A stretch of DNA of 8,159 bases, from contig JASHYB010000091.1 of NCBI GenBank assembly GCA_030043255.1, positions 1 through 8,159 of the forward strand, in the 5' to 3' direction. Source of the DNA: Thermoplasmata archaeon. GTDB taxonomy: Archaea; Thermoplasmatota; Thermoplasmata; Lutacidiplasmatales; UBA184. The translations under genes and the position numbers were made by a program. Within the stretch, counting starts at the first letter, position 1, and each line of letters opens with the position of its first letter. The notes below the pieces were generated by a model. It was not told the DNA's origin. It saw nothing but the letters and a program-made list of their open reading frames with translations, and searched no databases. This document shows, piece after piece, positions 1 to 5,857 of the stretch.

Positions 1-131
1 GGGATGGCGAAGATCAGGACGACGAGGCCCGTCGCCGGCCCGGCGAACTGGAGCGCTCCGGCGGTGAGGAACGCCACCATCGAGTCGTGGCGCAGGACCT
101 CGCGATACGTCGGGGCGGCCGGCGACGCCAC
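1..131 (-). CDS. Partial membrane protein, N-terminal end only (possibly MFS transporter)
   Basis: A minus-strand frame is open from the window edge to an in-frame TAG eleven codons above the proposed GTG at 131..129. It gives 43 complete codons. About 17 hydrophilic residues (including YREVLRHDS) precede a hydrophobic stretch from residue 18 onward (MVAFLTAGALQF, then GLVVLIFAI). This looks like the cytoplasmic N-terminus and first transmembrane helix of a polytopic protein, and MFS transporters often begin this way. An internal ATG at 80..78 is an alternative start, but it would leave almost no residues before the helix. A TATA-like CCTTATGG lies about 26-33 bases above the GTG, which would make the mRNA nearly leaderless. 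The family cannot be fixed from this fragment; coding status is likely but not certain. Confidence 0.5.
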   Translation of the reverse strand, partial: MASPAAPTYREVLRHDSMVAFLTAGALQFAGPATGLVVLIFAI

Positions 132-156
132 GGAGTCGGCGGACCGCAGGGTGGCT

Positions 157-164
157 CCATAAGG
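157..164 (-). promoter_or_regulatory. Possible TATA box for the left-edge membrane protein gene
   Basis: Reads CCTTATGG on the minus strand, an AT-richer patch in a GC-rich divergent intergenic region (132-236). Its centre is about 30 bases above the proposed GTG at 131, the spacing expected for a leaderless or near-leaderless archaeal transcript. The match to a TATA consensus is only partial. Confidence 0.3.
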
Positions 165-200
165 CTATCGCGGCGGGCGGTCGCCGAGAGGCGCAACGCG

Positions 201-208
201 CTTGTAGG
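201..208 (+). promoter_or_regulatory. Weak possible TATA-like site for pelota
   Basis: CTTGTAGG is centred about 32 bases before the GTG start at 237, where a TATA box would sit for a near-leaderless mRNA. It departs from a good TATA consensus and is offered mainly because of its position. A GAGGG at 220-224 could serve as a ribosome binding site, with a long 12-base spacer. Confidence 0.2.
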
Positions 209-236
209 CCCGCCCGGTCGAGGGTCCGGGTTCGGC

Positions 237-1346
237 GTGCGCCTGCTCCATCGCGACGCGACGACCGGCGCGCTCCGCCTGCGCCTCGAGACCCCGAGCG
301 ACCTGTGGAGGATCGCCCGGTTCGTCCGTCCCGGCGATCGCGTGGGCGCGTCGACGACCCGCCGGGACCCCGAGGCGCCGCTGGACGTCGCCGGCGCCGA
401 ACGCGCCCGTCGCCGCGTGTACCTCGCGGTCCGGGCCGAGCAGGTCGAGTTCCACGGGTTCTCCAAGCACGTGCGCGTCACCGGCCCGATCGTGGAGGGC
501 CCGTTCGACATCGGCCGCCACCACACGCTCGACCTGACGGAGGGGGACGACGTCACCGTCGCGAAGTCGGAGCTCTCCGCCGCCGACCGGGCGCTGCTGG
601 ACGAGGGCCTCGAGCGCCAGGGCGATCCGGTGATCCTGGTCGCGGCGGTCGACTGGGGGGACTCGTCGCTCGTGCGACTGCGCGGACGCGCGATCGAACC
701 GGTCGCCGACGTCCGCCGCACGATCGCCGGCAAGCGCTTCGAGGGCGGTCAGGGGGAGAAGGACCGGGCGGCCTACGTCGACGAGCTGCGCGGCCTCCTC
801 GAGCGGGAGGGTTCGGCCGCGACCGCCGTGGTGCTCGCCGGGCCGGGGTTCCTCAAGGACGCCCTCGCCCGCCGGCTCGCCGAGACGGCGCCGGAGCTCG
901 CCCGGCGCGTCAAGCTCTACCCGACCGCCGAGGGCGGACGCGTCGGCGTCGACGAGCTGTTGCGCAGCGGCCGCGCGAGCGAGGTGCTCCGCGCCAGCGT
1001 CGCGGCGGAGGAGGCGGAGGTCGTCGAGCGCCTGGTCCAGGCGGTCGCGACCGGCACCCGCGCCGCGGTCGGCGTCGCGGAGGTCGGCGAAGCGGTCGAC
1101 GCGGGAGCCACAGAGACGATCCTGGTCGGCGAGGAGCATCTCGCCGACCCGGCGGTGCTGGCGGTCCTGGACCGGGCCCGCGCCGGGCGCGCCCGGCTGT
1201 TCGTCGTACGGGCGGACGACCCGCCCGGTAAGCGCCTCGCCGGCCTCGGCGGGATCGCGGCGATCCTGCGCTACGACTGGACCAGCGCGCGACGCGCTAC
1301 GGGATCGCCTGGACCGCCTCGCGCAGCTCCTCGAAGCGGCGCCTGA
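237..1346 (+). CDS. pelA: Pelota, mRNA surveillance and ribosome rescue factor (aPelota)
   Basis: Pelota is an eRF1 paralogue that enters the A site of stalled ribosomes and, with aEF1A and ABCE1 in archaea, promotes dissociation. The 369-residue protein shows all three family domains. The N-terminal domain is at 1-125, with ETPSDLW at 18-24 followed by RPGD at 31-34. The eRF1-like central domain is at about 131-250, with AGPGFLKD at 201-208. The C-terminal domain is at about 262-348, with PGKRL at 330-334 and GGIAAILRY at 338-346. GTG at 237 was chosen because it gives the family N-terminus (MRLLHRD); the upstream in-frame GTG at 87 adds 50 residues of low-complexity sequence. A GGQ tripeptide lies at 170-172. 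About 21 residues follow the usual RYDW end and overlap the 3' end of convergent rpoD by 50 bases. Family identity is firm. Confidence 0.95.
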   Translation: MRLLHRDATTGALRLRLETPSDLWRIARFVRPGDRVGASTTRRDPEAPLDVAGAERARRRVYLAVRAEQVEFHGFSKHVRVTGPIVEGPFDIGRHHTLDLTEGDDVTVAKSELSAADRALLDEGLERQGDPVILVAAVDWGDSSLVRLRGRAIEPVADVRRTIAGKRFEGGQGEKDRAAYVDELRGLLEREGSAATAVVLAGPGFLKDALARRLAETAPELARRVKLYPTAEGGRVGVDELLRSGRASEVLRASVAAEEAEVVERLVQAVATGTRAAVGVAEVGEAVDAGATETILVGEEHLADPAVLAVLDRARAGRARLFVVRADDPPGKRLAGLGGIAAILRYDWTSARRATGSPGPPRAAPRSGA

Positions 1347-2145
1347 GGTCCTTCAGCGCGAAGCGCAGCGCCTCGCGCGCGGTGAGCGAGCCGTCGGTCT
1401 CGAAGCGCAGGAAGAACCGCTCCTCGTCCGGCTCGATGCGGATCGAGCCGTGCTCGCAGGTCTTCTCGCACGCGTGGCAGTCGATGCACTTCACCTCGTC
1501 GTGGACGCTGAGCTTGCCGTCGGCGAAGTCCAGGATGTTCACGGGGCAGGAGGCGGCGGTGCGCTTGAGGCAGGCGTCCGTGCAGCCCTCCTTGCGGGCG
1601 ATGCGGACGTGCGGCCGCGGGTAGATCCCGACCGCGTGGGCGACCTGCCACTTGGCGTGGTCGCGGCCGGCCCCGACCACCGCGGTCGCGTAGGCCAGCA
1701 GCGCCTGGCGCGCGCCGAGCCGGACGATCGGCACCTCCGGCTCCAGGATCGCGAGCGAGCTGTCGCCGAGCGGCACCACGTCCCGGGCGTAGACGGTGCA
1801 CGGGCCCTTGCGGTCGATGGAGTACATCACCTGGCAGTGAGGGCAGCCGGCCCCCTCGCAGGTGCACTCGGCCTTGCGCCGGAACTGCGAGAGGTCGGTC
1901 GGGATCGGCAGCAGGCCGAGCCGCAGCGCGAGCCCCTCGTCGAACATGCTGGTCGACGAGTCGTAGTCCTTGCCGGTCGCCTCGTCGCGGATCGGCCCGA
2001 GGTGGAACTCGACGTCCTCGATGGCGAGCTTCGGCACGTCGGCGATCAGGGTCCGGCGCAGGGCGTTCGCCTGGGAGGCGGTGACCCCTTCGAGCTCCAG
2101 CAGGGTCGACCGCGGCTTGAGCTCCTGGACGCTGACCGCTGCCAT
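1297..2145 (-). CDS. rpoD: DNA-directed RNA polymerase subunit D (Rpo3)
   Basis: This is the archaeal counterpart of eukaryotic Rpb3 and the bacterial alpha N-terminal domain. It pairs with subunit L and nucleates RNA polymerase assembly. The protein has 282 residues; archaeal D is usually about 260-270. The dimerisation-type start has ANALRRTL at 26-33, and GLALRLGLLPIPT at 71-83 is typical. A CxC-x4-CxxC group (C94, C96, C101, C104) could bind a metal. The ferredoxin-like insert holds seven cysteines (188, 192, 200, 220, 223, 226, 230), including CIDCHACEKTC, enough for one complete 4Fe-4S cluster and part of a second. The C-terminal helix pairs with subunit L in known structures. The ATG at 2145 lies eight bases after the rps11 stop, as the last gene of the rps13-rps4-rps11-rpoD operon. 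No strong Shine-Dalgarno site is seen, so reinitiation after rps11 is likely. The stop is TAG at 1299..1297. Confidence 0.96.
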   Translation of the reverse strand: MAAVSVQELKPRSTLLELEGVTASQANALRRTLIADVPKLAIEDVEFHLGPIRDEATGKDYDSSTSMFDEGLALRLGLLPIPTDLSQFRRKAECTCEGAGCPHCQVMYSIDRKGPCTVYARDVVPLGDSSLAILEPEVPIVRLGARQALLAYATAVVGAGRDHAKWQVAHAVGIYPRPHVRIARKEGCTDACLKRTAASCPVNILDFADGKLSVHDEVKCIDCHACEKTCEHGSIRIEPDEERFFLRFETDGSLTAREALRFALKDLRRRFEELREAVQAIP

Positions 2146-2153
2146 GGGGGGCC

Positions 2154-2537
2154 CTACACCCGCCGGCCGCGACGCCCGCCCTTCGGCTTCGTGCCGTCGT
2201 GCGGCACCGGCGTGACGTCCTCGATCCGCTGGATCTTCACCCCGGCCCGCGCGAGCGCGCGGATCGCCGCCTGCGCCCCCGGTCCCGGCGAGCGGGAGCG
2301 GTTGCCGCCGGGCGCGCGCACGCGCACGTGCAGCGTCTCGTAGCCCTTCTCCTTGAGCACCGCCGCGATCTGGTCGGCGGCCTTCATGGCGGCGTACGGG
2401 CTCGACTCGTCCCGCGCCGCCTTGACGACCATCCCGCCGGTCGCCTTGGCCAGGGTCTCCGCGCCGGTGATGTCGGTGACGGTGATGTGGATGTTGTTGT
2501 AGCTCGCGTAGATGTGCGCGATCCCGATCTTCGTCAC
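2154..2537 (-). CDS. rps11: Small ribosomal subunit protein uS11
   Basis: uS11 binds the platform of the small subunit, near the mRNA exit and the 3' region of 16S rRNA. The 127-residue protein is full length. It has IGIAHIYASYNNIHITVTD at 4-22, the ATGGM segment at 32-36, APGGNRSRSPGPGAQAAIRA at 75-94, and the archaeal/eukaryotic tail with VTPVPHDGTKPKGGRRGRR. The start is GTG at 2537, and its first bases overlap the rps4 stop in a GTGA arrangement, pointing to translational coupling. A clear GGAGG at 2549..2545, with a seven-base spacer, supports this start over the longer open frame upstream. rpoD follows eight bases downstream. Confidence 0.97.
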   Translation of the reverse strand: MTKIGIAHIYASYNNIHITVTDITGAETLAKATGGMVVKAARDESSPYAAMKAADQIAAVLKEKGYETLHVRVRAPGGNRSRSPGPGAQAAIRALARAGVKIQRIEDVTPVPHDGTKPKGGRRGRRV

Positions 2538-3130
2538 GGCGCACCCTCCGCGGCGGCGGGCATCGGCGGCGGCGGAGCGGCCCCGCGCCGCTCGATCCGC
2601 TCGCGCAGCGCGACCCGCAGCGTGTGACCCTCGTCGGCGAGCGGGCTGCTCGGGCTGTAGGTCAGCCGCGCCTCGTCCGCGCTGGGCAGCAGCAGGCCCG
2701 GGCGGGTCACGCGGTGGTCGCCGACCGCGAAGTGGCCGTGGACGATCCACTGCCGGGCGCTGTTCGCCGTCGGCGCGAGCCCCTTGGCGAAGACCACCCA
2801 CTCGAAGCGGCGGCGCAGCACGTCCTCCGTGGTGAGCGCGAGCACGTCGTCCAGGGTCGGCGTGCCGACCGACAGGACGCCGAGGCGCGTGAGGCGGCCG
2901 AGCAGGGCATCGGTCTCGCGACGGGCCTGCGGCTCGCCGGCCCGCAACCGGGCCTGGAGCTCGCGCGCCTGCCGGCGGAAGCCCCGCAGGACCGACTGGG
3001 CCTTCCACAGCTCGCGCTTGTTCTTCAGCCCGTAGCGGTCGAGGAGCTTGCGCTCCTCCTCCATCCGGGTCGCCTCCCACGGGTGCTTGGGCGTGTCGTA
3101 GCGGCGGCGCAGGAACTTCGGGTCGCCCAT
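2534..3130 (-). CDS. rps4: Small ribosomal subunit protein uS4
   Basis: uS4 is a primary 16S rRNA binder that helps nucleate small-subunit assembly and lines the mRNA entry. The 198-residue protein has the archaeal N-terminus (MGDPKFLRRRYDTPKHPW), an arginine-rich helical region (FRRQARELQARLR, 51-63), and an S4 RNA-binding domain at about 105-160 that includes WVVFAKGLAPTANSARQWIV and HGHFAVGD. The last 17 residues form a Pro/Ala-rich tail (RRGAAPPPPMPAAAEGAP region) beyond the conserved core. ATG at 3130 is supported by the family N-terminus and by a GGAGG overlapping the rps13 stop. Its TGA is shared with the rps11 start (GTGA). It is the second ribosomal gene of the operon. Confidence 0.97.
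   Translation of the reverse strand: MGDPKFLRRRYDTPKHPWEATRMEEERKLLDRYGLKNKRELWKAQSVLRGFRRQARELQARLRAGEPQARRETDALLGRLTRLGVLSVGTPTLDDVLALTTEDVLRRRFEWVVFAKGLAPTANSARQWIVHGHFAVGDHRVTRPGLLLPSADEARLTYSPSSPLADEGHTLRVALRERIERRGAAPPPPMPAAAEGAP
2545..2549 (-). promoter_or_regulatory. Shine-Dalgarno site of rps11
   Basis: GGAGG on the minus strand lies seven bases before the GTG start of rps11, inside the 3' end of rps4. It is complementary to the conserved CCUCC at the 3' end of archaeal 16S rRNA and decides the start of a gene whose open frame extends much further upstream. Confidence 0.7.
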
Positions 3131-3139
3131 CGATCGCTC

Positions 3140-3144
3140 CCTCC
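3140..3144 (-). promoter_or_regulatory. Shine-Dalgarno site of rps4
   Basis: GGAGG followed by GAG on the minus strand sits nine bases before the rps4 ATG. It shares its first base with the last base of the rps13 stop codon, as expected for an internal operon gene translated from a polycistronic message. Confidence 0.65.
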
Positions 3145-3896
3145 TACGCCTTCTTCTCCGCGGCGGCGGGCGCCGGGGCCGCCGGTGCGGCGGCCGTCGT
3201 GGTCTCCTTGCCCGCGGCGGCGGCCGCTTCCTTCGCGGCCTTCTTCAGCACCCCGGCGGCCATGCCGGTCCGGCCGTTGGAGCGGGTGCGCTGGCCGCGG
3301 ACCTTCTGTCCGCGCTCGTGGCGCACGCCCCGGTAGCTCCGGATCATCTTCATCACGTTCACGTCGTCGCGCCGCCGGGTCTCGAGGTCCGGCCCGAGCA
3401 GGTGCGGCGACTCGCCCAGCACCGGCTCGTGCGGGTGGTTGATCATCCAGGGAGGGAGCTGGCTCGACAGCGCGCCCAGCGTCGTCTCGAGCCCCTCGAC
3501 CGTCGGCTCGGGCAGGTTGCCGATCATCTCGTGCGAGTCGACGTGCGCGAGGCGGCAGGCGGTCTCCGACAGGCGAAGCCCGACGCCGCGGACGCTGGTC
3601 AGGGCCAGCGCGGTGGACCGGGTCCCGTCCAGGTCGGTGTTCGCCACCCGGACGATGTAGCGGAAGTTCGGGTTGGTGGGGACGAACTTGGCGGCCTTGC
3701 CGGTACCGGGGCGGCCCTTGCCCTTCCCCTCCTTGCCTTCCTTGCCCTCCTTCGGCTCCTTGGCCTCCTTCCCGTCCTTGCCGCGGGGGCCACGCTCCTT
3801 CTTGCCGCCCTTCTCCGCCGGCGCCGCCTCCGCGTCCGGCGTCTTGCCGGCGGCCGGCTTCTCCTCGTCCGGAGCGTCCTTGGGCGTGCGACTCAC
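3144..3896 (-). CDS. rps13: Small ribosomal subunit protein uS13 with long N- and C-terminal extensions
   Basis: uS13 sits in the small-subunit head and contacts the P-site tRNA and the large subunit. The conserved core is at about 76-212. It has FRYIVRVANTDLDGTR at 78-93, the helix-hairpin-helix-like SVRGVGLRL at 101-109, RRRDDVNVMKMIRSYRGVRH at 174-193, and RGQRTRSNGRTG at 200-211. The whole protein is 250 residues, whereas archaeal uS13 is usually about 150. The first 75 residues are Lys/Glu/Gly/Pro/Ala-rich with repeated KEG units. The last 35 are Ala/Lys-rich. No Met, Val, Leu or Ile codon occurs at residues 2-71, so no conventional later start gives the core; GTG at 3896 is the best start. 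That GTG overlaps the methyltransferase stop (GTGA). rps4 begins 13 bases after the stop. Confidence 0.95.
   Translation of the reverse strand: MSRTPKDAPDEEKPAAGKTPDAEAAPAEKGGKKERGPRGKDGKEAKEPKEGKEGKEGKGKGRPGTGKAAKFVPTNPNFRYIVRVANTDLDGTRSTALALTSVRGVGLRLSETACRLAHVDSHEMIGNLPEPTVEGLETTLGALSSQLPPWMINHPHEPVLGESPHLLGPDLETRRRDDVNVMKMIRSYRGVRHERGQKVRGQRTRSNGRTGMAAGVLKKAAKEAAAAAGKETTTAAAPAAPAPAAAEKKA
3714..3770 (-). repeat. Imperfect KEG-type codon repeat inside rps13
   Basis: On the coding strand an almost pure purine run of AAG, GAG/GAA and GGC codons encodes residues 43-61 of uS13, including KEPKEGKEGKEGKGKG. The unit is about nine bases, imperfectly repeated; the plus strand shows the matching C/T tract. 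Such tracts can expand or contract by slippage. Confidence 0.7.
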
Positions 3897-4675
3897 CTCG
3901 AGTTGGTGCGGACCCCGTCGACCGGACGCCCGGCGGCGCGCGTGCGCCTCCGCGGAGCGCCCTCGGCCCGGGGGCGGCGGCCGAGCGACCTTCGGTTCTT
4001 AACCCCTTCGGCGGCGCGTGACGGCGACCGCGCCGCCCGAGGACCGGGATCCGGCCCGGGAGCCTCGAGGACCCGGTAGCCGGAGCCGCGGGCGACCACC
4101 CGCACCTGCGGGGCCCAGTGCTCGGCGAGCCAGCTCTGGTAGAAGCGGATCCCCTGGCTGCCCTTGCCGACCAGGAGCAGACGGCCCCCCGGAGCAAGGT
4201 GGGCCGGCGTCTCGGCCAGCAGCTGCAGGACGAGCTCGCGCCCGGCCCGGTAGGGCGGGTTCGTGGCGATGACGTCGAACCTCTCGGGCCCGACCGGCTC
4301 GAACAGCCGGCCGACCCGGACCGAGGCGTGGGCCGCCCCGTTGCGTCGCAGGTTCTCCTCGGCGAGCCGGGCCGCGCGACGGTTGACGTCCGTCAGGATC
4401 ACCGTGCCGTCCGGGGCGCTGCGCGACGCGGCGACCCCGACCGGCCCCCAGCCGCAGCCGAGGTCGAGGACCCGGTCGTCAGGGCGGAGGGCCAGGCTCT
4501 CGATCAGCAGCGCGGTCCCGGGGTCCAGCCCGTGGGAGGCGAAGATGCCGGTGTCGACCGAGAAGGTGAGCAGCTCGCCGCGGTACAGGAACCGCAGCTC
4601 GCGACGCTGCGAGCGGGCGTGCGGGCGCTCCGCGAAGTACTGCTCGGCGACCGGCGCGCCGTCGTCGTCGCTCAC
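3893..4675 (-). CDS. RsmC-like class I SAM-dependent methyltransferase (MTS domain)
   Basis: Likely an N-methyltransferase acting on RNA, in the family that includes bacterial RsmC (16S rRNA guanine N2); the archaeal substrate is not shown by the sequence. The protein has 260 residues. An N-terminal segment (AEQYFAERPHARSQ, 10-23; then FSVDTGIFASHGLDPGT, 38-54) matches small archaeal MTS proteins. The SAM-binding motif I is DLGCGWGPVG at 71-80, the acidic ribose-binding position is D96 in TDVN, and the catalytic NPPY is at 139-142. The fold should end near GSGYRVLEA (198-206). A further 54 residues are Arg/Pro/Ala-rich and unlike the core. GTG at 4675 overlaps the dnaJ stop as GTGA; the stop overlaps the rps13 start the same way. 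The position directly before rps13 suits a ribosomal substrate, by inference. Confidence 0.88.
   Translation of the reverse strand: MSDDDGAPVAEQYFAERPHARSQRRELRFLYRGELLTFSVDTGIFASHGLDPGTALLIESLALRPDDRVLDLGCGWGPVGVAASRSAPDGTVILTDVNRRAARLAEENLRRNGAAHASVRVGRLFEPVGPERFDVIATNPPYRAGRELVLQLLAETPAHLAPGGRLLLVGKGSQGIRFYQSWLAEHWAPQVRVVARGSGYRVLEAPGPDPGPRAARSPSRAAEGVKNRRSLGRRPRAEGAPRRRTRAAGRPVDGVRTNSR
3994..4004 (-). promoter_or_regulatory. Possible internal TATA box for the rps13 operon
   Basis: Minus strand reads GGTTAAGAACC, a rare AT-rich patch that resembles the GGTTAAGG before dnaJ. It lies about 100 bases above the rps13 GTG, which would place transcription start near 3973 and leave a leader of about 75 bases. 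It falls within the reading frame of the methyltransferase tail. The GGTT/AACC arms are inverted, which may be chance. Confidence 0.35.
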
Positions 4676-5820
4676 GACGCCCGCCGCCGGAAGAACGACT
4701 CGCGCCGGCCCTCCGCGGCCCCGGCCTCGCCGCCGAGCGCCTCCCGCAGCTGCTCCCGCTGCTTGCCGGAGAGCTGCTTGGGGACCTCGACGTGGGCGGT
4801 GACGATCAGGTCGCCACGGCTCGTGCCCCGCAGCGCCGGGAAGCCGTGCCCCCGCAGGCGGAACTGGGTCTCGGGCTGCGTGCCCGGCGGGATCTTGAGG
4901 TCTGCCCGGCCGTCGATCGTCGGCACGCTGACCTGGCCGCCGAGGAGCGCGGTCGCCAGCGGCACCGTCGTCTCGGTGAACGCCTCCCGGCCGGCCCGGC
5001 GGATCGGGCTGTCCGCGTCGAAGACGACCTGGACGTAGAGGTCCCCCGCGCGGCCCCCGGCGCGTCCGGCGTTGCCGTGCCCGGGGATCCGGAGCACCGC
5101 CCCGTCCTCGATGCCGGCCGGGACGTCGATCTCGATCTTCTCCACGCTGGAGAGCGTCCCGCTGCCCCGGCAGGTCGGGCACTTCTCGAGGATGCGACGG
5201 CCGAGGCCGTGGCAGCGCGGGCACTCGCCGATGGAGATCAGCTGGGTGTAGCCGCGGCTCTGGACCCGACGGACCTGGCCGCTCCCGCCGCATTCCGGGC
5301 AGGTCTCGAACGCGGTGCCGTCCTTGGCGCCGGTGCCCCGGCAGTCCCGGCACGGGACGGCGTGCGGGACCTCGACCGTCGGGTGCGCCCCCTGGACCGC
5401 GGCGGCGAGCGGCAGGCGCAGCGCCATCTCGACGTCCGCCCCCCGGCCGCTCTCCCGCCGGGGCAGGCCGCCGAACGGCATCCCGAACCCCTCGAAGAAC
5501 TGGCGGAAGATCGGCGAGCCGGCGAACAGGTCCTCGACGTCGCCGGCGTGCGTGAAGTTCTGCCAGGTGAACCCCTGAGGACCGAACTCCGACTCGACGG
5601 CGGAGAAGCCGAGCTGGTCGTAGCGCCGGCGCTTCTCGGGGTCGATCAGGACCTCGTACGCCTCCGAGAGCTCCTTGAACTTCTCCTCGGCGACCTTCGG
5701 GTTCTCCTTCGCGACGTCCGGATGGTACTGGCGGGCGAGTCGGCGGTAGGCGGACTTCACCTCGTCCGTCGAGGCGGTCTTCGGAACCCCGAGGACCTCG
5801 TAGTAGTCGCGCTTCGCCAT
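4672..5820 (-). CDS. dnaJ: DnaJ (Hsp40) co-chaperone, type I
   Basis: DnaJ delivers unfolded clients to DnaK and stimulates its ATPase. The 382-residue protein has the full type I layout. The J domain is at 4-70 with YHPD at 32-35. The linker at about 71-125 is Gly/Phe-containing but less repetitive than usual (FFEGFGMPFGG, 108-118). Four CxxCxGxG zinc motifs start at C157, C174, C200 and C214. The C-terminal substrate-binding domains include DVPAGIEDGAVLRIPGHGN at 232-250. Length matches the family. ATG at 5820 gives the canonical MAKRDYYEVLG start; the frame stays open further upstream, but that extension is low-complexity. No strong ribosome binding site is seen. dnaK and grpE are not in this window. 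Its stop overlaps the downstream methyltransferase GTG. A TATA-like site lies about 56 bases upstream. Archaeal dnaJ genes are generally held to be of bacterial origin. Confidence 0.97.
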   Translation of the reverse strand: MAKRDYYEVLGVPKTASTDEVKSAYRRLARQYHPDVAKENPKVAEEKFKELSEAYEVLIDPEKRRRYDQLGFSAVESEFGPQGFTWQNFTHAGDVEDLFAGSPIFRQFFEGFGMPFGGLPRRESGRGADVEMALRLPLAAAVQGAHPTVEVPHAVPCRDCRGTGAKDGTAFETCPECGGSGQVRRVQSRGYTQLISIGECPRCHGLGRRILEKCPTCRGSGTLSSVEKIEIDVPAGIEDGAVLRIPGHGNAGRAGGRAGDLYVQVVFDADSPIRRAGREAFTETTVPLATALLGGQVSVPTIDGRADLKIPPGTQPETQFRLRGHGFPALRGTSRGDLIVTAHVEVPKQLSGKQREQLREALGGEAGAAEGRRESFFRRRAS

Positions 5821-5857
5821 CGAGCCGGCCGCGGATGCTGGCCTTCCGGAGAACGGC

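Noticed and set aside
87..236. Upstream GTG start adding 50 residues to Pelota
   Set aside because: The added part is low-complexity, overlaps the divergent gene and its promoter region, and the family N-terminus begins at 237.
14..733. Long minus-strand frame opposite pelota
   Set aside because: Arg/Ser/Pro-rich composition typical of an antisense frame at high GC; it lies across the pelota coding region. A different minus frame at 1-131 has membrane-protein character and was kept instead.
165..1231. Large frames on both strands over pelota (165-1139 minus, 305-1231 plus)
   Set aside because: Biased composition with no motifs; pelota has clear domain matches throughout in its own frame.
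2146..2544. RpoD start extended to 2544
   Set aside because: The extension is a shifted reading of rps11; RpoD begins normally at the ATG at 2145.
2538..3080. uS11 start extended to 3080
   Set aside because: The added part is a shifted reading of rps4, while GTG at 2537 has a proper Shine-Dalgarno and the family N-terminus.
3994..4004. GGTTAAGAACC read as a repressor operator palindrome
   Set aside because: The arms are only four bases, and the same core occurs without symmetry before dnaJ, so a TATA-like role is simpler.
4676..5353. Methyltransferase fused to a long N-terminal segment up to 5353
   Set aside because: That segment is a frame-shifted reading of dnaJ; the MTS N-terminus follows GTG at 4675 directly.
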